A program made the translations under genes and the position numbers. A stretch of 64,000 nt of DNA from Winogradskyella sp. MH6 (GTDB lineage Bacteria > Bacteroidota > Bacteroidia > Flavobacteriales > Flavobacteriaceae), in the NCBI RefSeq assembly GCF_022810765.1, contig NZ_CP094494.1, forward strand, positions 806,001 through 870,000. Reading direction: 5' to 3'. The notes under the pieces were generated by a model, which worked only from the letters and a program-made list of their open reading frames with translations, searched no databases and was not told where the DNA came from. Of this stretch, positions 1 to 7,112 are shown piece by piece; within the stretch, counting starts at the first letter, position 1; the number at the start of each line of letters is the position of its first letter.

Positions 1-1
1 A

Positions 2-202
2 ACTAGAGACCAGCAATTAAAACAATTATGGGATTTAGGCACTTACATTGACAACTTTGTTAGTGACTCAGAACGTTGTAATCTTTATGCAATAGGACGT
101 TTTTTTGTTGAGGTAAGCTACAATCCTAAAACAAATAAAATCGACACAATCAAAAGCTTTAAAACCGGATATCTTTTAGACAAATATTCAAGCCTTAAAT
201 AG
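2..202 (+). CDS. C-terminal fragment of an unknown protein (5' end outside window)
   Basis: An open frame runs in from the left edge and stops with TAG at 200-202, leaving 66 codons with no internal stop. The residues read like a soluble mixed alpha/beta protein (for example ERCNLYAIGRFFVEVSYN) and end in a lysine-rich tail. There is no membrane segment, signal peptide or motif that I recognise. It is followed by two hairpins (261-291 and 306-339), consistent with the end of a transcription unit. The reading frame is convincing because codon use matches the neighbours, but the family is unknown to me. Confidence 0.6.
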   Translation, partial: TRDQQLKQLWDLGTYIDNFVSDSERCNLYAIGRFFVEVSYNPKTNKIDTIKSFKTGYLLDKYSSLK

Positions 203-260
203 AGTATTTCCTAACCAGTATGTAAATAGTACGTTTTGTGTTGATTTACACCTTTTTTTA

Positions 261-291
261 CCTTTGTTGACTTATGGTTGACCAACAAAGG
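261..291. repeat. Inverted repeat downstream of the partial gene
   Basis: CCTTTGTTG (261-269) and CAACAAAGG (283-291) form a perfect 9-bp stem with a 13-nt loop. It sits between the partial gene and the tRNA pair and is followed on the plus strand by a short A-rich stretch rather than a T-tract. It may be part of a compound transcription end or an RNA-stabilising hairpin. Confidence 0.5.
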
Positions 292-305
292 GTCTTAAAA
301 AAAGT

Positions 306-339
306 AAAGCCTTGAAAATCAAATGATTAACAAGGCTTT
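306..339. terminator. Intrinsic terminator, probably bidirectional, at the tRNA operon end
   Basis: AAAGCCTTG (306-314) pairs with CAAGGCTTT (331-339) across a 16-nt A/T-rich loop. T-tracts flank both ends: TTTTTGT on plus, and after a short gap a run of seven T on minus. It begins 4 nt past the 3' end of tRNA-Leu, so it is well placed to end the minus-strand tRNA transcript and possibly also the plus-strand partial gene. Confidence 0.7.
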
Positions 340-342
340 TTG

Positions 343-427
343 TACTGAAGGCGGGACTTGAACCCGCACGGCCATAATGGCCATTGGATTTTAAGTCCAA
401 CGTGTCTACCAATTCCACCACTTCAGC
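343..427 (-). tRNA. tRNA-Leu (anticodon UAA)
   Basis: The minus strand folds into a complete class II tRNA of 85 nt. The acceptor stem is GCTGAAG with CTTCAGT and discriminator A. The D arm contains GGTAGACAC, the anticodon loop CTTAAAA gives anticodon TAA, and there is a long variable arm and the T loop GGGTTCAAGTCCC. The long variable arm and UAA anticodon identify leucine. The first acceptor pair is a G-U wobble. It lies downstream of tRNA-Gly on the same strand, most likely cotranscribed. CCA is not encoded. Confidence 0.95.
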
Positions 428-431
428 ATCC

Positions 432-450
432 AAGTTACAGACTGTAACTT
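432..450. repeat. Perfect palindrome in the tRNA-Gly/tRNA-Leu spacer
   Basis: AAGTTACAG (432-440), one A, then CTGTAACTT (442-450) is a 19-bp perfect inverted repeat in the 45-nt spacer between the two tRNAs. As RNA it could form a 7-bp stem with a 5-nt loop. It could be a tRNA processing hairpin or a protein-binding palindrome; nothing in the sequence decides which. Confidence 0.6.
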
Positions 451-472
451 TAATTGGTATATATTTTTGTAG

Positions 473-544
473 AGCGAAAGACGGGATTTGAACCCGCGAC
501 CCTCACCTTGGCAAGGTGATGCTCTACCCCTGAGCTACTTTCGC
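473..544 (-). tRNA. tRNA-Gly (anticodon GCC)
   Basis: The minus strand folds as a standard 72-nt class I tRNA. The acceptor is GCGAAAG with CTTTCGC and discriminator T. The D arm contains CTCAGGGGTAGAG, the anticodon loop TTGGCAA gives GCC, and the T arm is GCGGGTTCAAATCCCGT. It decodes GGC and GGU glycine codons. It is the upstream member of a two-tRNA minus-strand unit; CCA is not encoded. Confidence 0.95.
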
Positions 545-639
545 AGTTTTTAAAGAACTATTTCGCTGTAAAAGCGGATGCAAATTTAAAATAAATCTTA
601 TAAATGCAAAGCCTTTTTTAAAAATAAATATAATTTATT

Positions 640-3252
640 TTAAGCTTGTTTTTTCTTGATCAGCATTCGCTTAATTTCATTGAGTTTCATTAATGCTTCA
701 ACTGGTGTTAATGTATCTATATCTGTATGTAGAATTTCTTCTTTGATTTCTTCTAGTAAAGGATCATCTAAATTAAAGAAACTCAACTGCATATCGTCTT
801 TTAAAGACTTTACCTTATCGGTTAATTCTTCACTAGAATGTGATTTTTCAAGTTTAGAAAGAATTTTATTTGCGCGTCTAATAACTTGCTGAGGCATACC
901 TGCCATTTTAGCTACATGAATTCCAAAACTATGCTCGCTTCCACCCTCAACAAGCTTTCTAACAAAAAGAACGTTGTCTTTTAACTCTTTAACAGCAACA
1001 TTAAAGTTTTTTATTCTAGTGAATGTTTCTGTCATCTCATTAAGCTCATGGTAATGCGTAGCAAAAAGCGTTTTGGGCTTTGCAGGATGCTCGTGTAAAT
1101 ATTCGCTTATTGCCCAGGCTATTGAAATACCATCGTAAGTACTCGTACCTCGTCCTATTTCATCTAACAATACCAAACTACGCTCAGAAATATTATTAAG
1201 GATAGATGCCGTTTCATTCATCTCTACCATAAATGTAGATTCACCCATAGAAATATTATCGCTGGCACCAACACGTGTAAAAATCTTATCTACAAGTCCA
1301 ATTCTAGCTTCCTCAGCAGGCACAAAACTTCCTATTTGTGCCAACAAAACAATTAAAGCTGTCTGTCTTAAAATAGCTGATTTACCAGACATGTTTGGTC
1401 CAGTAATCATAATTATTTGCTGTGTTTCCCTATCGAGATAAACATCGTTAGCGATATAAGCTTCGCCGAGTGGCAATTGTTTTTCTATAACAGGATGGCG
1501 TCCTTCTTTAATGTCTAATTCAAAACTGTCGTCTATTTGAGGATAACTATAATTATTGGTCTTAGCCAAACTCGCAAAACCGCATAAACAATCTAACTGA
1601 CCTATTAATTGTGCATTCTGTTGCACCTGAACGATAAATTGATGCATCCAGTTTACCAACTCAGCAAATAACTGTTGCTCTATGGCCAGAATACGTTCTT
1701 CAGCACCTAATATTTTAGCCTCGTATTCTTTTAACTCTTCGGTAATGTAACGCTCTGCACTTACCAATGTTTGCTTTCGCACCCATTCTTGCGGCACTTT
1801 GTCTTTATGTGTATTTCGTACTTCTATATAATAGCCAAACACATTATTTGAAGCAATTTTAAGAGATGGTATACCTGTACGCTCACTCTCACGCTCTAGC
1901 ATATTATCTAAGTAGTCTTTGCCAGACTTTGATAATCCTCTAAGCTCATCGAGCTCTTCTGAAAACCCTTCGGCAATAGTATTACCTTTTAAAACATTTA
2001 CAGGTGCTTCTTCATTTAAGGTTTGCTTTATTTTTTCGCGAAGCAAATCGCAATTATGTAAACTACTTCCAATAATTTTTAGAGCTTCATTGTCGCAACT
2101 TTCAGCTACCGATTTTATTGGCACAATAGCTTCTAAAGAGTTTTTAAGTTGAATAACTTCTCGTGGACTCACTTTAGTCGTAGCAATCTTAGAAATAAGA
2201 CGTTCTATATCGCCTATATGCTTTATCTGTCCTTGCATTTTTTGAAGCGCAGCATCATGCTCCAACAAATACTTAACCACTAGGTGTCGTTGCTTTATCT
2301 TATCGGCTTGTTTTAATGGTAATGCTAACCAACGCTTTAAGGTACGACCTCCCATTGCAGAAATCGTTTTGTCGATAACGTTGATTAAAGTCACCGCATT
2401 GGCATTAGTAGAATGGTACAACTCTAAATTTCTAATGGTGAATTTATCCATCCACACATAATCATCTGTGGCAATTCTAGAAATCGTGGCAATATGCTCT
2501 AATTTATTGTGTCGTGTTTCACTCAAATAATGAAGTACAACACCAGAAGCAATAATACCTTCATACAAATCCTCAACACCAAAACCTTTTAGTGTTTTTG
2601 TATTAAAATGCTTGGTAAGTGTCTCGTTGGCATAATCTGCCTGAAACACCCAATCTTCTAGATAAAAGGTATGAAAGTCGTTACCAAAAGTGTCATTAAA
2701 TTCTTTTCGGCATTTTTTTGAAATAAGAACTTCACTCGGATTAAAGTTTTGAAGCAACTTATCTATATATTCAGCATTGCCTTGAGAGGTTAAAAACTCA
2801 CCTGTTGAGATATCTAAAAATGAAATTCCTGTAAAACGTTTATCAAAATGAACCGCACACAAAAAGTTATTAGACTTAGAGTGTAAAATATCATCATTTA
2901 GAGCTACACCTGGTGTTACCAATTCAGTTACACCACGTTTCACAATAGTTTTGGTTTGCTTAGGATCTTCTAACTGATCGCATATAGCAACACGCTCACC
3001 TGCTCTTACCAACTTAGGAAGATAGGTATTTAGCGAATGATGCGGGAAACCCGCAAGTTCTGTTTCGCTCTCACTACCTGCACCACGCTTGGTTAAAATG
3101 ATATCTAAAATCTTTGAAGCCTTTACGGCATCACTACCAAAAGTTTCATAAAAATCACCAACCCTAAACAATAATAAAGCATCAGGATACTTTGCCTTTA
3201 TAGCATTGTATTGCTTCATTAACGGTGTTTCTTTTTTTGCCTTTTTAGCCAA
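640..3252 (-). CDS. mutS: DNA mismatch repair protein MutS
   Basis: 870 residues, the usual length of bacterial MutS1. The N-terminal mismatch-binding domain carries the Phe-x-Glu motif (FYE at residues 34-36), which inserts at mispaired bases. Connector, lever and clamp regions follow. The C-terminal ATPase has Walker A GPNMSGKS (about residues 615-625), Walker [13 protein letters not shown] and the FATHYHEL motif. It starts mismatch repair with MutL, which is not in this window. The start codon appears to be TTG (3252-3250), with no upstream in-frame ATG that fits; the next Met is residue 12. It is transcribed alone. An AT-only inverted repeat (621-641) overlaps the stop and may help end transcription. 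Very confident of the family. Confidence 0.97.
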   Translation of the reverse strand: MAKKAKKETPLMKQYNAIKAKYPDALLLFRVGDFYETFGSDAVKASKILDIILTKRGAGSESETELAGFPHHSLNTYLPKLVRAGERVAICDQLEDPKQTKTIVKRGVTELVTPGVALNDDILHSKSNNFLCAVHFDKRFTGISFLDISTGEFLTSQGNAEYIDKLLQNFNPSEVLISKKCRKEFNDTFGNDFHTFYLEDWVFQADYANETLTKHFNTKTLKGFGVEDLYEGIIASGVVLHYLSETRHNKLEHIATISRIATDDYVWMDKFTIRNLELYHSTNANAVTLINVIDKTISAMGGRTLKRWLALPLKQADKIKQRHLVVKYLLEHDAALQKMQGQIKHIGDIERLISKIATTKVSPREVIQLKNSLEAIVPIKSVAESCDNEALKIIGSSLHNCDLLREKIKQTLNEEAPVNVLKGNTIAEGFSEELDELRGLSKSGKDYLDNMLERESERTGIPSLKIASNNVFGYYIEVRNTHKDKVPQEWVRKQTLVSAERYITEELKEYEAKILGAEERILAIEQQLFAELVNWMHQFIVQVQQNAQLIGQLDCLCGFASLAKTNNYSYPQIDDSFELDIKEGRHPVIEKQLPLGEAYIANDVYLDRETQQIIMITGPNMSGKSAILRQTALIVLLAQIGSFVPAEEARIGLVDKIFTRVGASDNISMGESTFMVEMNETASILNNISERSLVLLDEIGRGTSTYDGISIAWAISEYLHEHPAKPKTLFATHYHELNEMTETFTRIKNFNVAVKELKDNVLFVRKLVEGGSEHSFGIHVAKMAGMPQQVIRRANKILSKLEKSHSSEELTDKVKSLKDDMQLSFFNLDDPLLEEIKEEILHTDIDTLTPVEALMKLNEIKRMLIKKKQA

Positions 3253-3386
3253 GAGAATTGTGTATTTTTGTTTTATCCTGAAAGCTATCAGGAATTACAA
3301 TTGTAAGATTGCTAATGTAGCCAAATAGCCTTGTTTTATAAAGCCTTTTGCTTATAAGTTATTTACAAAAAGTATAAGATTTCAAC

Positions 3387-3920
3387 ATGCGAAAACTAAA
3401 AAACAGTGAATTAGACCGTCTCGATGTTTCTGAATTTAAAGACGCTGAAAAATCACCAATAATTATAATTCTGGATAATATTCGTAGTCTTAATAATATT
3501 GGATCGGTCTTTAGAACAAGTGATGCCTTTTTGATTGAAAAAATTTATCTCTGTGGCATTACAGCGCAACCACCACATAACGACATTAGAAAGACTGCTT
3601 TAGGAAGCACAGAAACCGTAGATTGGGAATATGCCGAAAACACAATTGATGTTGTAAATAATTTAAAAAATGAAGGTGTAAATATCTGTTCTATTGAACA
3701 GGCTGAAAATGCAACTATGCTGAACAATTTTAACCCAGAACCGAACACAAAATATGCCTTTGTATTTGGTAACGAAGTTAAAGGAGTAGCTCAAGATATT
3801 GTAAACACTAGTGATTTGGTAATTGAAATCCCACAGTATGGCACAAAGCATTCTCTAAATATTTCTGTTAGTGCTGGTGTGGTGATTTGGGATGTTTTTA
3901 GCAAATTGAAGAAGAATTAA
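3387..3920 (+). CDS. SpoU/TrmH-family RNA 2'-O-methyltransferase
   Basis: 177 residues with the three SPOUT motifs of the TrmH class: motif 1 NNIGSVFRTSDAF near residues 35-47, motif 2 FVFGNEVKGV near 127-136, and motif 3 IPQYGTKHSLNISVSAG near 149-165. The family transfers a methyl group from SAM to a ribose 2'-OH in tRNA or rRNA through a trefoil-knot fold. It has no N-terminal substrate-binding extension, so the exact RNA target cannot be read from sequence. A TATTTTTG -7-like element lies at 3263-3270, about 115 bp upstream. The downstream carbonic anhydrase-like gene follows after 26 bp and may be cotranscribed. Confidence 0.9.
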   Translation: MRKLKNSELDRLDVSEFKDAEKSPIIIILDNIRSLNNIGSVFRTSDAFLIEKIYLCGITAQPPHNDIRKTALGSTETVDWEYAENTIDVVNNLKNEGVNICSIEQAENATMLNNFNPEPNTKYAFVFGNEVKGVAQDIVNTSDLVIEIPQYGTKHSLNISVSAGVVIWDVFSKLKKN

Positions 3921-3946
3921 AATTATTCATTCATAAAATTATAATT

Positions 3947-4465
3947 ATGCCAATAATAAAACCTGTTAGAGATATACATCCGCAAATCCCTGAAGATTGT
4001 TTTGTTGCCGAAAATGCCACCATAGTGGGAGAAGTTAGCATGGGAAACCAATGCAGCGTTTGGTTTAATGCTGTAATTAGAGGTGATGTTCACTATATAA
4101 AAATGGGAAACAAGGTGAATGTTCAAGATGGTGCTGTAATACATGCTACCTATCAAAAATCACCAACAACTATTGGTAACAATGTCTCTATTGGGCATAA
4201 TGCCATTGTACATGGTTGCACTATACACGACAATGTACTTATTGGTATGGGAAGTATTGTGATGGACAACTGTATCATTGAAAGTAATAGTATTATTGCT
4301 GCTGGTGCTGTAGTTACTCAAAACACAGTTGTTGAATCTGGTAGTATTTATGCAGGTGTTCCTGCTAAAAAAGTAAAAGACATTAGTAAGGAATTGATTT
4401 CAGGAGAAATCGATAGAATTGCCAATAACTATGTAAAATATTCCAGTTGGTTTAAGGAAGATTAA
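3947..4465 (+). CDS. Gamma-class carbonic anhydrase-like hexapeptide-repeat protein
   Basis: 172 residues dominated by hexapeptide repeats of the [LIV]-G-x4 type that build a left-handed beta helix (for example IGNNVSIGHNAIVHG and VLIGMGSIVMDN). The three histidines expected to bind metal at the trimer interface are visible: one in VIHATY and two in GHNAIVHG. The family includes gamma carbonic anhydrases (CamH/YrdA/PaaY type); many members have no proven activity, so the catalytic role is inferred. It lies 26 bp after the RNA methyltransferase and ends 3 bp before murI, which is convergent. I saw no terminator between the convergent pair. Confidence 0.9.
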   Translation: MPIIKPVRDIHPQIPEDCFVAENATIVGEVSMGNQCSVWFNAVIRGDVHYIKMGNKVNVQDGAVIHATYQKSPTTIGNNVSIGHNAIVHGCTIHDNVLIGMGSIVMDNCIIESNSIIAAGAVVTQNTVVESGSIYAGVPAKKVKDISKELISGEIDRIANNYVKYSSWFKED

Positions 4466-4468
4466 CGC

Positions 4469-5248
4469 TTAAAAATCTAAATAAGCTGTTTCAAATTTAC
4501 CCTCAAGTAAGGCATCTAAAACCTCAACATTCCTGTTAGAGTATAATTTTATTGAAGGTTTATTTATTTCAGAATTAAGTAAATTCTGAGAATGTAAAAT
4601 AGCCTTTGTTTGCTTTGCTACAGCCAATCCAGAATCTATTATTTTTACTTCTTTAGGAAGCATGGTTTCTAACATTGGTATTAGATAAGGATAATGAGTA
4701 CAACCTAAAACCAGATAATCAATATTGGCTTTTAGCATAGGTTCTAAATACATTTGAAGCAAATCTTTCATTTGATTTGTATGTAATTGACCTGACTCAA
4801 TTAAAGGTACAATCCCTTCACCAACTTGCTCAATTACCTTAATTCCATTAGCGTAAAGATCTGATGTTTTATGAAAGAGCTGACTACTAAGCGTTCCTTT
4901 TGTAGCGAGTATCCCTATAGCTTTTGTTTTTGTATTTAAAGCCGCAGGTTTAATCGCAGGTTCTATGCCTATAAATGGCACATCATATGTTTCTCTTAAA
5001 TACGAAATGGCATTTGTGGTGGCTGTGTTACAAGCTACAACAATAATTTTACAGCCTTTTTCTAGTAAAAATTCGGTGTTTTTTATAGAAAGATTCCTAA
5101 TCTCTTCCTCTGACTTGTTACCATAAGGTGCATTTTTACTATCGGCTAAATAGATCATATTTTCGTTAGGCAATAACATGTGTACTTCTTTAAAAATAGA
5201 AGTACCTCCAACACCAGAATCGAATATGCCAATAGGTTTATTACTCAC
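4469..5248 (-). CDS. murI: Glutamate racemase
   Basis: 259 residues. Converts L- to D-glutamate for peptidoglycan. Both catalytic cysteines are present: Cys73 in VVACNTATT and Cys183 in LVLGCTHYPYL. The substrate-binding IFDSGVGG (Asp10, Ser11) and ADSKNAPYG are also present. The start codon reads GTG (5248-5246). It is separated from the ompH genes upstream on the same strand by an intrinsic terminator. It also has its own -7 element at 5275-5282, so it is probably an independent unit following the envelope operon. Confidence 0.96.
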   Translation of the reverse strand: MSNKPIGIFDSGVGGTSIFKEVHMLLPNENMIYLADSKNAPYGNKSEEEIRNLSIKNTEFLLEKGCKIIVVACNTATTNAISYLRETYDVPFIGIEPAIKPAALNTKTKAIGILATKGTLSSQLFHKTSDLYANGIKVIEQVGEGIVPLIESGQLHTNQMKDLLQMYLEPMLKANIDYLVLGCTHYPYLIPMLETMLPKEVKIIDSGLAVAKQTKAILHSQNLLNSEINKPSIKLYSNRNVEVLDALLEGKFETAYLDF

Positions 5249-5274
5249 TAGAAGATTGAAATTTAATTATACTA

Positions 5275-5282
5275 CAAAAATA
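5275..5282 (-). promoter_or_regulatory. -7 promoter element for murI, fused to the preceding terminator
   Basis: The minus strand reads TATTTTTG, an exact match to the Bacteroidota -7 consensus TAnnTTTG, 26 nt before the murI start. Its first T is the last T of the U-tract of the upstream ompH terminator. No good -33 TTTG at the usual 19-21 bp spacing was found; the nearest TTTG is in the hairpin loop at 14 bp. Confidence 0.5.
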
Positions 5283-5310
5283 AAAAGTCGCCTTAACAAA
5301 GCGACTTTTT
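5282..5310 (-). terminator. Intrinsic terminator after the ompH pair
   Basis: AAAAAGTCGC (5282-5291) and GCGACTTTTT (5301-5310) form a perfect 10-bp stem with a 9-nt loop, 27 bp beyond the stop of the last ompH gene. On the minus strand the T-run passes directly into the murI -7 element. It probably marks the end of the long CBS-to-ompH operon. Confidence 0.8.
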
Positions 5311-5337
5311 AAGAAGTATTTATTTATAGGCTTTTAC

Positions 5338-5838
5338 TTATAGTTTTAAGTGAGCCTTTACATCTGCCATTAAATCTTTACCATCTGCTACAATTAACAT
5401 AGCAGAGTCTAATACATACTGAAACCCTTGAGCTTTAGCTACTGCCTGAATTGCTGCGTCAGCATCATCAGCAATTGACTTTAGTAAATCGTACTCTTTC
5501 TTACTTAAGTCTTGATTCTTTTGTTGTTGGTATATAGCTAATGCTTGCTTCATGCCATCAACTTGTTTCTTACGCTTTATATTTTCTTCATCGGTTTGCG
5601 CTGCTGCTTCTGCATTATATTGCTTAACCAAATTTTCTATCTCCTTTAATTGGTCTTGAAATTCCGCCTCGTATGTATCAGCTAATTTTTGAACCTCTGC
5701 TTGTGCGTTAGCATAAGCTGGCATGGCTTTAATTAATTCCTCTTTATTAATATGTGCAATTTTATTTTGAGCAGATACAAAACTTGATGCTCCAATAAAA
5801 AGTGCAGTTGCAAATAATAATGATTTTAAATGTTTCAT
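5338..5838 (-). CDS. OmpH/Skp-family periplasmic chaperone
   Basis: 166 residues: a signal peptide (Met1 to about Ala23, ending FVSAQ), then the OmpH fold. It starts with the strand KIAHINKEELIKAMPAYANAQ, continues with a long coiled coil rich in Q, E and K, and closes with the strand FQYVLDSAMLIVAD. Skp-type trimers hold unfolded outer-membrane proteins on the way to BamA. It is the second of two ompH genes downstream of bamA, 32 bp after the first, and is the normal-length one. It is followed by a terminator at 5282-5310. Confidence 0.92.
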   Translation of the reverse strand: MKHLKSLLFATALFIGASSFVSAQNKIAHINKEELIKAMPAYANAQAEVQKLADTYEAEFQDQLKEIENLVKQYNAEAAAQTDEENIKRKKQVDGMKQALAIYQQQKNQDLSKKEYDLLKSIADDADAAIQAVAKAQGFQYVLDSAMLIVADGKDLMADVKAHLKL

Positions 5839-5870
5839 TTTTCCTAAATTGTATTTGTGTGTTATAATTA

Positions 5871-6959
5871 TTAATTATTTTCTCCTTCTTCTTTCTTAGC
5901 CTTGGCTATAGAATCTCTTCGTTTAAGTTGTTTTTCACGTTCTTCACGTGCTTTTTTTCTTTGTTCTAATATTTTTTGTTTACGTTCTTCTAACGCTTTT
6001 CTTCTGTTTTCTCTATCTCTTGCCTTTATCTCTGCCGCTGTAAGTGGTTTTTTAGTACTTACAGAATCAGTCTTTTTAGCAGAATCTTTCTTTTTATCTG
6101 CAGAAGATTTAACAGCATTTTTTGCTTGTGATGTACTGTCTTTTTCAGTTGTTTTAACATCATCTTCATTGCTATTTCTAGCATCTAGTACTTTTTGTCT
6201 ACGTTCATCTGCTTCACGCTTTTTAGCAGCTCTAATTGAGTCTTGTCTTGCTCTTCTAGCTTCTAATGCCTTTTCACGTTCAGCGCGTTTTGCAGCTAAT
6301 TCTGCTTCTCTTGTTGCCTTACGCTCTTCTAAAGCTTTTTGTCTTTCATCTTTTTCTTCGCTTACCTCAGGAACGACTTCTTCATCTTCTAATTCTTTAC
6401 GCTCCTTCTTGCTATTTGCCTGATTACGTTTTGATGTTCTTGTAATAGTTCTTAAAACTTGCTCACTTATATCATAACGTTCTGCAGAATAAAGCATCAC
6501 TACATCAGCTGACTTATCGAAAACGAAATCAAATTTTTTAGTCTCTGCAATTTGTTGTACTGCAGCAAATATTTGATCTTGTATTGGCTCAATTAGCTGG
6601 CGTTTCTGAATCATTAAATCACCATTTGGACCAAAACGCTTTTGTTGATAGTCTAAGATTTCTGCCTCTTCAAAAGAAATATCTTCCATACGTTCTTCAT
6701 ACAATTCCTTCGTGAGAAGCACACTTTCGTTTTCAAGCTCTTTCTTTTTTTGTTCTATTCCACTAAGCTTTTTTTCAATCTCTGTTTTCCACTGAAGCAC
6801 CTTTTTATCCAATTGCGTTGAGGCTTCTTGATACTCTGGTACATTTTGTAAAATATATTCAGTATCTATATATCCTATTCTAACACCTTTTTGTGCATTA
6901 CTACTAAAGCTCACTAGACCTATAACTGCCAATAAAAAAAGAACTTTAAATTTCACCAT
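5871..6959 (-). CDS. OmpH/Skp-family chaperone with a long charged C-terminal tail
   Basis: 362 residues from the ATG at 6959, chosen because it directly precedes a signal peptide (MVKFKVLFLLAVIGLVSFSSNAQ); an in-frame ATG 13 codons upstream would bury it. Residues about 25-175 are a standard OmpH domain (GYIDTEYILQNVPEY to FDFVFDKS). The remaining roughly 190 residues are almost only K, R, E, A, D and S, with recurring KALEERK/KALEARR heptads, predicting a long charged helix or coiled coil outside the chaperone body. Skp proteins are normally about 160-180 residues, so the tail doubles the length. It lies 153 bp after bamA. The chaperone call is firm; the tail's role is unknown. Confidence 0.9.
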   Translation of the reverse strand: MVKFKVLFLLAVIGLVSFSSNAQKGVRIGYIDTEYILQNVPEYQEASTQLDKKVLQWKTEIEKKLSGIEQKKKELENESVLLTKELYEERMEDISFEEAEILDYQQKRFGPNGDLMIQKRQLIEPIQDQIFAAVQQIAETKKFDFVFDKSADVVMLYSAERYDISEQVLRTITRTSKRNQANSKKERKELEDEEVVPEVSEEKDERQKALEERKATREAELAAKRAEREKALEARRARQDSIRAAKKREADERRQKVLDARNSNEDDVKTTEKDSTSQAKNAVKSSADKKKDSAKKTDSVSTKKPLTAAEIKARDRENRRKALEERKQKILEQRKKAREEREKQLKRRDSIAKAKKEEGENN

Positions 6960-7112
6960 GATTGTTTTTGTTTTGAGACCTATTAAATTGTTTACCAATC
7001 TTTCCGTCAGTTTTTAGTGTTACTAATCTTCAAATTTAACGAAATATATCCTTAAAAATTTTAACACCATAATGAAATACTTATTTAGCAGTTAGAAAAT
7101 ATCGTGCCAAAG

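Noticed and set aside
343..544. tRNA pair as an integration hotspot
   Set aside because: No integrase, no partial tRNA duplicates and no mobile genes are seen in the flanking 5 kb.
5902..6423. 173-codon plus-strand frame rich in S, L and F
   Set aside because: Opposite the K/R/E-rich ompH tail; complementing GAA/AAA/CGT codons naturally gives a Ser/Leu/Phe frame.
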